This document shows, one piece after another, positions 6,599 to 11,578 of a stretch of DNA of 11,578 nucleotides (positions are counted from its first letter, which is position 1; the number at the start of each line of letters is the position of its first letter). Source of the DNA: Bacteroidota bacterium (GTDB lineage: Bacteria; Bacteroidota; Bacteroidia; Flavobacteriales; Flavobacteriaceae); contig JAEXIT010000013.1 in assembly GCA_023446155.1 (NCBI GenBank), positions 1-11,578 of the forward strand. Direction: 5' to 3'. Below the pieces are notes generated by a model, which worked only from the letters and a program-made list of their open reading frames with translations, did not search any database and was not told the DNA's origin. The translations under genes were made by a program, and so were the position numbers.

Positions 6599-7930
6599 AT
6601 GATAAAACGAATACTGGAATACTTAAACCTGGAAAGAGAAGTTGACGATTTCGATAAGATTCACGAGAATATCGAAAAAGATGTCATTTTTAAAGGAACA
6701 AACCTCTGGATTTTAGTTTTTGCCATTTTTGTAGCGTCGATCGGACTGAATATGAATTCGACGGCCGTGATTATCGGCGCCATGTTGATTTCACCGTTAA
6801 TGGGGCCTATCAACGGGATGGGCTACAGTCTGGCTACGTATAACTTTCCATTATTCCGGAAAGCCTTTAAAAACTTCGGATTCGCCGTTATCGCGAGTTT
6901 AATTGCGTCGACACTCTATTTTACCATCAGTCCGGTTTCGACAGCCCATTCGGAATTGCTCGCACGAACCAGCCCGACGATCTATGATGTGTTGATCGCT
7001 TTATTTGGTGGTCTGGCCGGTATAGTAGCGATGAGTAGTAAACAAAAGGGAAATGTTATTCCGGGTGTCGCCATTGCTACGGCTTTGATGCCACCATTGT
7101 GTACAGCCGGCTATGGCTTGGCGACATTGAATCTGAATTACTTTTTTGGTGCCTTTTATCTTTTTACAATCAATACCGTATTTATAGCGTTGTCGTCTGT
7201 TCTCGTTTCACAGTTATTAAAATTCCCAATCCGAACACTGGTCAACGAAGCCCAAAAGAAAAAAGTCAATCGTTGGGTATCGTTTGTAATTCTAATTACG
7301 ATAGTGCCAAGTATCTACTTTGGCTATGTATTGGTCGAAAATGAGGAGTTTACAACCGAGGCCGGAAATTTTGTAAAAAGTGTCAGCGTTTATGACGGGA
7401 ACTACCTTTTGAAAAACGAAATCGACGCCAATAAAAAGAAAATCACCCTGATGTACGCCGGAAATACCTTAACGGATAAAACCAAAAAAAACATTCGGAG
7501 CAAAGCAATCGACTTTAGTATTGACAGTTCCAATGTCGACATACAAAAAGGATTGACCTTCGACGAAGCCAATAATAACAACCTGTCTAAAGTCGAAAAC
7601 CTGCAAAGCGAACTCAACCGGATGCGTCTTTTGGTCAAAGAAGGAAAACACCAACAGGACAGTATCAATGCCCGGGTTCGGATAGGAAAACAACTGTTGA
7701 CCGAAATCAAATCGTTATATCCTGTAATTATCTCCTGTTCGTTTTCGGAAACAGAAATTTACAGCGATAGCCTACCGGAAAAAACAGCCATCGTAACCTT
7801 TTCGGCTATTGCCAACGGACTGAAATCAAACGATCAGGAGAAAATCACGGAATGGATTCGTTCGCGGGTCAATAACGAAAAAACAAGAGTCTATTTCGAA
7901 ATGAAAACAACTGCTAAAAAGGCTCGTTAA
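6599..7930 (+). CDS. DUF389 integral membrane protein
   Basis: 443 residues from ATG 6599. The N-terminal ~250 residues form the DUF389 hydrophobic domain, with about seven membrane segments near 36-52, 54-78, 93-111, 130-146, 152-175, 181-206 and 227-246. The family's conserved glycine/proline-rich motifs are clear: 'VIIGAMLISPLMGPINGMGY' (57-76) and 'GVAIATALMPPLCTAGYG' (156-173). Residues ~250-443 are soluble, with an alpha/beta region (ITLMYAG), a probable coiled coil near 328-370 (SKVENLQSELNRMRLLVKEG), and a final strand-helix-strand unit (IVTFSAIANG ... KITEWIRSRV). The family is an uncharacterised set of inner-membrane proteins, and I do not know a substrate or role. It is followed 57 bases later by uvrB, which has its own promoter, so they are not clearly an operon. 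Confidence 0.9.
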   Translation: MIKRILEYLNLEREVDDFDKIHENIEKDVIFKGTNLWILVFAIFVASIGLNMNSTAVIIGAMLISPLMGPINGMGYSLATYNFPLFRKAFKNFGFAVIASLIASTLYFTISPVSTAHSELLARTSPTIYDVLIALFGGLAGIVAMSSKQKGNVIPGVAIATALMPPLCTAGYGLATLNLNYFFGAFYLFTINTVFIALSSVLVSQLLKFPIRTLVNEAQKKKVNRWVSFVILITIVPSIYFGYVLVENEEFTTEAGNFVKSVSVYDGNYLLKNEIDANKKKITLMYAGNTLTDKTKKNIRSKAIDFSIDSSNVDIQKGLTFDEANNNNLSKVENLQSELNRMRLLVKEGKHQQDSINARVRIGKQLLTEIKSLYPVIISCSFSETEIYSDSLPEKTAIVTFSAIANGLKSNDQEKITEWIRSRVNNEKTRVYFEMKTTAKKAR

Positions 7931-7959
7931 ACTTTTATCTGTTTTCGTATTTTCCTTTG

Positions 7960-7967
7960 TACCTTTG
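7960..7967 (+). promoter_or_regulatory. uvrB -7 box TACCTTTG
   Basis: A perfect TAnnTTTG element inside the 57-base gap after the DUF389 gene, ending 20 bases before the uvrB ATG. The best -33 candidate is a weak TCTG at 7938-7941 (18-base spacing). It predicts a leader of only about 12-15 bases. No LexA-like dyad is recognisable here. Confidence 0.55.
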
Positions 7968-7987
7968 CAGCTAGCAAAATGTAACCA

Positions 7988-9973
7988 ATGAAATTTCAGG
8001 TAGTTTCCGAGTATAAGCCAATGGGTGATCAACCACAGGCTATAGACAAACTGAGTAATGGTGTGAACAGTGGTGAGCGGTATCAAACCCTTTTGGGGGT
8101 AACCGGTTCCGGGAAGACCTTTACGGTGGCCAACGTGATTCAGGAAGTGCAGCGTCCAACGCTGGTCCTCGCACATAACAAGACACTGGCAGCACAGCTG
8201 TATTCGGAATTCAAACAGTTTTTTCCGAACAATGCGGTAGAATACTTCGTGTCGTATTACGACTATTACCAGCCGGAAGCTTTTATACCGGTAACCGGCA
8301 CTTACATTGAAAAAGATCTTTCCATTAACGACGAACTGGAAAAAATGCGGCTTAGTACGACTTCTTCGCTGTTATCGGGTAGGAGAGACGTATTGGTGGT
8401 TGCCTCGGTATCTTGTTTGTATGGTATTGGTAACCCGGTGGAGTTTCAGAAAAACGTAGTTTCCATCGAGCAAAATCAGGTTATTTCCCGAACAAAATTA
8501 TTACACCGTTTAGTACAGAGTTTATACGCGCGTACGGAAGCCGAATTTACTCCGGGTACCTTTCGGATAAAAGGTGATACGGTAGAAGTATATCCGAGTT
8601 ATGCCGATGATCCGTTTCGAATTCACTTTTTTGGAGATGAAATCGAAGAAATCGAAGCTTTTGATCCGAAAACGGCACAGGTAATCGAGAAATACGACAA
8701 GTTAAATATTTACCCGGCGAATATGTTTGTGACATCCCCGGATGTATTGCAAAATGCAATCTGGGAAATTCAGCAGGATTTGGTAAAACAGGTCGATTAT
8801 TTTAAAGAAATCGGAAAACACCTCGAAGCCAAGCGTCTGGAAGAGCGAACCAATTTCGACCTGGAAATGATCCGCGAATTGGGGTATTGTTCCGGTATCG
8901 AAAACTATTCCCGATATCTGGATGGACGAGCACCCGGAACACGACCGTTCTGTTTGCTGGATTACTTTCCGGATGATTTTCTGATGGTGGTCGACGAGAG
9001 TCATGTTACGATTTCTCAGGTGCATGCGATGTATGGTGGCGACCGTTCGCGTAAGGAAAATCTGGTCGAATATGGATTCCGTTTACCGGCGGCGATGGAC
9101 AACCGTCCGTTAAAGTTTGAGGAATTTGAAAGTCTGCAAAATCAGGTCATTTATGTGTCGGCAACTCCGGCAGATTACGAATTGCAAAAATCGGAAGGAA
9201 TCTATGTGGAACAGATCATCCGCCCAACCGGTTTATTGGATCCGATCATTGAAGTGCGCCCAAGTCAGAATCAGATTGATGATCTGATCGAAGAAATTCA
9301 GTTGCGTTGTGAAGTCGATGAACGGGTATTGGTAACCACGCTGACCAAACGTATGGCGGAAGAATTAACCAAATACCTGACGAAAGTGTCAATACGCTGT
9401 CGTTATATCCATTCGGAAGTCGATACGCTGGAGCGGGTTGAGATCATGCAGGATTTGCGAAAAGGATTGTTTGATGTTCTTATTGGAGTGAACTTGCTAC
9501 GGGAAGGTTTGGATTTACCGGAGGTATCGTTGGTAGCGATTTTGGATGCCGATAAAGAAGGATTTCTGAGAAGCCACCGTTCGCTGACACAAACCGTAGG
9601 ACGTGCCGCCCGTAACGTAAATGGGAAAGCGATCATGTATGCCGATAAGATCACCGATAGTATGCAAAAAACGATCGATGAGACCAATTACCGTCGTACC
9701 AAGCAGATGCACTATAACGATAAAAACAATATCGTTCCGAAAGGGTTGAATAAAAAAATTGAAAACGCCCTGATGAAAAATCAGGCGAGTTCCTACCAAT
9801 ATGAAGCGGCAGCCAAAGCGCCAGAACCGAATACGGCCTTTATGTCGAAAACGGAAATTGAAAAAATGATTCGTGAAAAACGTAAGGTTATGGAAAAAGC
9901 CGCAAAAGATCTGGATTTTATGCAGGCCGCTAAATTACGAGACGAAATTAAAGCCTTACAGGAAAAAATTTAG
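7988..9973 (+). CDS. uvrB: Excinuclease ABC subunit B (UvrB)
   Basis: 661 residues, close to the ~670 typical of UvrB. In nucleotide excision repair it receives the damaged site from UvrA, verifies the lesion by local strand opening and recruits UvrC for incision. Motifs in order are Walker A GVTGSGKT at 37-44 (Lys43), the damage-probing beta-hairpin region with YYDYYQPEAF at 90-99, helicase motif II DESH at 336-339, 'VSATPADYE', and motif VI QTVGRAAR at 535-542. The C-terminal UVR domain (about 619-661, 'EIEKMIREKRKVMEKAAKDL' and 'FMQAAKLRDEIKALQEKI') binds UvrC/UvrA. The start MKFQVVSEYKPMGDQPQAI matches the family N-terminus. No key residue is missing. The stop is 15 bases from the convergent TerB-like gene. 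Confidence 0.98.
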   Translation: MKFQVVSEYKPMGDQPQAIDKLSNGVNSGERYQTLLGVTGSGKTFTVANVIQEVQRPTLVLAHNKTLAAQLYSEFKQFFPNNAVEYFVSYYDYYQPEAFIPVTGTYIEKDLSINDELEKMRLSTTSSLLSGRRDVLVVASVSCLYGIGNPVEFQKNVVSIEQNQVISRTKLLHRLVQSLYARTEAEFTPGTFRIKGDTVEVYPSYADDPFRIHFFGDEIEEIEAFDPKTAQVIEKYDKLNIYPANMFVTSPDVLQNAIWEIQQDLVKQVDYFKEIGKHLEAKRLEERTNFDLEMIRELGYCSGIENYSRYLDGRAPGTRPFCLLDYFPDDFLMVVDESHVTISQVHAMYGGDRSRKENLVEYGFRLPAAMDNRPLKFEEFESLQNQVIYVSATPADYELQKSEGIYVEQIIRPTGLLDPIIEVRPSQNQIDDLIEEIQLRCEVDERVLVTTLTKRMAEELTKYLTKVSIRCRYIHSEVDTLERVEIMQDLRKGLFDVLIGVNLLREGLDLPEVSLVAILDADKEGFLRSHRSLTQTVGRAARNVNGKAIMYADKITDSMQKTIDETNYRRTKQMHYNDKNNIVPKGLNKKIENALMKNQASSYQYEAAAKAPEPNTAFMSKTEIEKMIREKRKVMEKAAKDLDFMQAAKLRDEIKALQEKI

Positions 9974-9975
9974 TG

Positions 9976-10010
9976 TTTTGAAGAACGGCTAATTATGCTG
10001 TTCTTCAAAG
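9976..10010. terminator. Long hairpin shared by the ends of uvrB and the convergent TerB-like gene
   Basis: TTTGAAGAAC (9977-9986) pairs perfectly with GTTCTTCAAA (10000-10009). The stem extends inward by G-T, G-C and C-G pairs to a 7-base loop (9990-9996). The right arm lies inside the last codons of the minus-strand gene. There is no T tract directly after it on the plus strand. On the minus strand a T run (from the A run at 9963-9968) comes about 9 bases later. It is probably a transcript-end or stabilising hairpin rather than a canonical terminator. Confidence 0.55.
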
Positions 10011-10390
10011 GCACAAATCAGAAAAGCCGGCTCGACCATTCGGTTGGGCGATTGCTCCATGGCTTTTAACGTCTTCCGGATTCCCATTGGATTTAATCCC
10101 ATTTTAATTCCGATTTCATTAATCGTTTTGATTTCGTGTTCGTGCAATACATTGTCGGCATGCATTAATAGCGCCAAACGGTAAAATTGCATGATGCGCT
10201 GGTGTTCGTTTTTAATCGGAATGATCTCATTGCGTTTGCTGAAAAGTTCCAGAAAGACCTCTTTTTTAATAGCGAGCTCTTCGGCAACAATAGCTAAAAA
10301 ATCGTATTCATTATCGTGAAGTTCACCGTCAACAATAGCAAAAGCAATCATTTCGGATAAAAGACTAATTCGTTCCTCGTGGGTATTCAT
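9989..10390 (-). CDS. TerB-like small helical protein
   Basis: 133 residues, no signal peptide or membrane segment, predicted all-helical and cytoplasmic. It resembles the TerB/TerB-like fold: 'MIAFAIVDGELHDNEYDFLA' (14-33) with acidic residues Asp21, Glu23, Asp26, Glu28 and Asp30, then a second half 'HADNVLHEHEIKTINEIG' (77-94), the two-fold pattern of a helix, a 'DG.l...E' turn and a helix. In TerB such acidic turns are proposed to bind metal. Despite the family's tellurite-resistance name, single TerB-like proteins outside ter operons have no known function, and no ter genes are nearby. A TATTTTTG -7-like element lies upstream on the minus strand (10408-10415). The gene converges on uvrB. 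The fold assignment is moderately sure. Confidence 0.72.
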   Translation of the reverse strand: MNTHEERISLLSEMIAFAIVDGELHDNEYDFLAIVAEELAIKKEVFLELFSKRNEIIPIKNEHQRIMQFYRLALLMHADNVLHEHEIKTINEIGIKMGLNPMGIRKTLKAMEQSPNRMVEPAFLICAFEEQHN

Positions 10391-10407
10391 ATCGGGTATT
10401 TTTTTTG

Positions 10408-10415
10408 CAAAAATA
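10408..10415 (-). promoter_or_regulatory. Candidate -7 box TATTTTTG for the TerB-like gene
   Basis: On the minus strand it matches TAnnTTTG and lies 17 bases before the ATG at 10390. A TTTG sits 15 bases further upstream, slightly closer than the usual -33 spacing. Confidence 0.4.
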
Positions 10416-10455
10416 AATTAAAATCAGTTTCAAAAAAGGGACCATTGATTTTATG

Positions 10456-10463
10456 TATCTTTG
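10456..10463 (+). promoter_or_regulatory. -7 box TATCTTTG for the DUF1456-DUF4269 operon
   Basis: A perfect TAnnTTTG, ending 17 bases before ATG 10481. No clear -33 TTTG is found at normal spacing. It predicts a leader of about 10 bases. Confidence 0.5.
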
Positions 10464-10480
10464 AACGATAAATTAGGACT

Positions 10481-10915
10481 ATGACGAATAATGATATTTT
10501 TAAAAAGCTTCGCGTGGCATTGCAGTTACGTGATGATCAAATTGTGGAGATTTTAGAGCTGGTCGATTTCCGAATATCCAAAGGAGAGATTGGAAATTTT
10601 TTCCGTAATGCCGACCATCCCAAGTATGTAGACTGTGGGGATCAGGTATTGCGTAACTTCCTGAACGGATTGGTAATTCACCTGAGAGGAACTAAAGAAG
10701 AACCAAAAAATCCAATGGAAGTACTGGCGCAAAATAAAGAAGCGGTAAAAACAGGAGGGAAACCGGAAGTAAAAGCCAAAGCGCCACAAAAGCCGACGAC
10801 TCCAAAACCGGCTGCTAATAAGCCAGTGGGTAAAAAACCGGTATTTAAAGCGAAAAAACAAGAACCAATAGTGGAAAAGGTTCGTTTTAAAAACGGAAAA
10901 AACAAAAACGCATAG
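10481..10915 (+). CDS. Half-length DUF1456 (YehS-like) protein with lysine/proline-rich tail
   Basis: 144 residues. Residues 1-70 form one DUF1456 unit: 'NNDIFKKLRVALQLRDDQIV' (3-22), 'RISKGEIGNFFRNADHPKYV' (31-50) and 'CGDQVLRNFLNGL' (52-64). E. coli YehS, as I remember it, has two such units, and this one resembles the second (NNN...LKKLRIA, then CGDQFLRYFLRGL). Residues 71-144 are low-complexity and strongly basic (19 Lys, 10 Pro in 74 residues, with many KP/KAP/KPT steps), like a histone H1-type disordered tail. The DUF1456 role is unknown; a nucleic-acid- or ribosome-associated function is only suggested by the tail. The stop TAG is one base from the next start, so the two genes are probably co-translated. 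Confidence 0.82.
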   Translation: MTNNDIFKKLRVALQLRDDQIVEILELVDFRISKGEIGNFFRNADHPKYVDCGDQVLRNFLNGLVIHLRGTKEEPKNPMEVLAQNKEAVKTGGKPEVKAKAPQKPTTPKPAANKPVGKKPVFKAKKQEPIVEKVRFKNGKNKNA

Positions 10916-10916
10916 T

Positions 10917-11444
10917 TTGAACGTATTCGATACGCTGGAGTATCTGAAAACAGGTGATCCACTGCAACAAAAAAGTTACGGTCTCTTAACGGAGCACCGT
11001 ATTTTTTATTTCTTGTCGGATTTTGATCCGATTCTGGTCGGAACCATTCCAATTGCTATTGCGATTGATTCGAGTGATCTGGATATAGGTTGTTATTGGA
11101 AAGACAAAAACGCTTTTATAACGACGCTACAGACAGCTTTTTCCGGATATCAGGATTTCTCTTGTCAGGAATTGAATACGGGCGCTATGAATGCTATAGT
11201 GGCTAATTTCAGTATCGATGGAATCGAAATCGAAATCTTCGGACAAAATATCCCAACCCGGGAACAAAACGGATACCAACATATGCTGATCGAACACCGA
11301 ATTTTACAGGAAAGGGGAGCAGCATTCCGGGAAGCGGTTATCGCTTTAAAAAAGAGCGGACTTAAAACCGAACCGGCCTTTGCGCAACTTTTACAAATAG
11401 AAGGTGATCCGTATTTGGGATTGTTGGAATATAAAAAAGCCTGA
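10917..11444 (+). CDS. DUF4269 protein with nucleotidyltransferase-like motif
   Basis: 175 residues, apparently from a TTG start at 10917, one base after the preceding stop. No ATG exists in frame until about residue 91, well after conserved sequence, and the frame is closed upstream by a TAG inside the previous gene. The family pattern fits DUF4269: 'LKTGDPLQQKSYGLL' (10-24), 'PILVGTIPIAIAIDSSDLDI' (38-57), 'IEIEIFGQNIPTREQNGYQH' (103-122) and 'KKSGLKTEPAFA...EGDPY' (145-166). Gly42-Thr43, ten residues, then Asp54-x-Asp56 follows the Gx-x10-DxD signature of polymerase-beta-type nucleotidyltransferases, with Glu104 or Glu106 as a possible third carboxylate. This suggests, but does not prove, nucleotidyl transfer. 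It is cytoplasmic with no signal peptide. A hairpin lies 60 bases downstream. Confidence 0.82.
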   Translation: MNVFDTLEYLKTGDPLQQKSYGLLTEHRIFYFLSDFDPILVGTIPIAIAIDSSDLDIGCYWKDKNAFITTLQTAFSGYQDFSCQELNTGAMNAIVANFSIDGIEIEIFGQNIPTREQNGYQHMLIEHRILQERGAAFREAVIALKKSGLKTEPAFAQLLQIEGDPYLGLLEYKKA

Positions 11445-11453
11445 GTTTTAAAC

Positions 11454-11578
11454 TAGACTGCACCCAAAAGATTAGACAAATTTATAATTAATTATTATAA
11501 TAGTGAGCTCGATATTTTATCGGGCTCATTTTGTTTAGATTTGATTTAATTCTTTCGTTATTGTAATAGATTATATAT
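11454..11578. mobile_element. Possible end of an IS3-family (IS150-group) insertion sequence, truncated by the window edge
   Basis: TAGACTGCACCCAAAAGATT followed by AGACAAATTT resembles, from memory, the terminal repeats of IS150-group elements (ACTGCACCCAAAAAGTT-AGACA type). It begins 10 bases after the DUF4269 stop. No transposase codons are seen in the remaining ~100 bases, and the other end with its matching repeat is outside the window. This is a memory-based resemblance only. Confidence 0.4.
11504..11532 (+). terminator. Terminator-like hairpin after the DUF4269 gene
   Basis: TGAGCTCGATA (11504-11514) pairs with TATCGGGCTCA (11518-11528), 11 bp with one T-G wobble and a TTT loop, followed by TTTT (11529-11532) and G-TTT. 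It could end the DUF1456-DUF4269 transcript. If the IS reading is right, it lies just inside the element. Confidence 0.65.

Noticed and set aside
7826..8176. 116-codon minus-strand frame spanning the DUF389-uvrB junction
   Set aside because: It overlaps two confident genes and the uvrB promoter and has no family-like motif.
9989..10390. Tellurite-resistance locus
   Set aside because: Only one TerB-like protein and no terC/terD/terZ-type neighbours; the family name does not imply the phenotype.
10678..11052. 124-codon minus-strand open frame across the DUF1456/DUF4269 junction
   Set aside because: The complement of lysine-rich codons gives a Phe/Leu-rich pseudo-hydrophobic sequence; an artefact of the basic tail.

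Overview
The window looks like an ordinary chromosomal stretch of a Flavobacterium-like member of the Bacteroidota (Flavobacteriaceae). The evidence is the C-terminal end of a type IX secretion (type B sorting) protein at the left edge, TAnnTTTG-type -7 boxes instead of TATAAT, A-rich leaders without clear Shine-Dalgarno sequences, moderately AT-rich DNA, and the protein families present (DUF1573, DUF389, aspartyl protease-PDZ). This assignment is inferred from sequence character; no search was run.

Layout. 1-173 is the 3' end of a secreted/gliding-type protein, followed by a terminator (196-224), a palindromic intergenic repeat (256-282) and a second, perfectly palindromic terminator (325-354). 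375-1568 (minus) is a class I PLP-dependent aminotransferase. Divergent from it, 1693-3021 encodes an exported protein with two retropepsin-like halves and a C-terminal PDZ domain. A bidirectional terminator (3033-3065) separates it from the convergent exported DUF1573 protein (3085-3519, minus). 3756-6386 is valyl-tRNA synthetase (valS) with its own terminator. A three-armed inverted repeat follows (6445-6512), then a DUF389 membrane protein (6599-7930) and excinuclease subunit uvrB (7988-9973). A small TerB-like protein (9989-10390, minus) converges on uvrB, and the two gene ends share one long hairpin. A tightly spaced pair follows: a half-length DUF1456 protein with a lysine/proline-rich tail (10481-10915) and a DUF4269 protein with a nucleotidyltransferase-like motif (10917-11444). 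The last ~125 bases carry a hairpin and what looks like one end of an IS3-family (IS150-group) insertion sequence whose transposase would lie outside the window.

How the genes relate. Most are independent single-gene units (amino-acid metabolism, tRNA charging, DNA repair, envelope proteins) separated by terminators. Only the DUF1456-DUF4269 pair looks like a co-translated operon. No defence island, CRISPR array, phage or complete mobile element is visible. The most interesting items are the two related palindromic intergenic elements, the DUF1456/DUF4269 pair, and the IS-like end with its adjoining hairpin.

Start codons were revised from the longest open frames in three places. valS starts at ATG 3756 rather than an upstream TTG, the protease-PDZ gene at ATG 1693 rather than GTG 1690, and the DUF1573 gene at ATG 3519 rather than TTG 3525.
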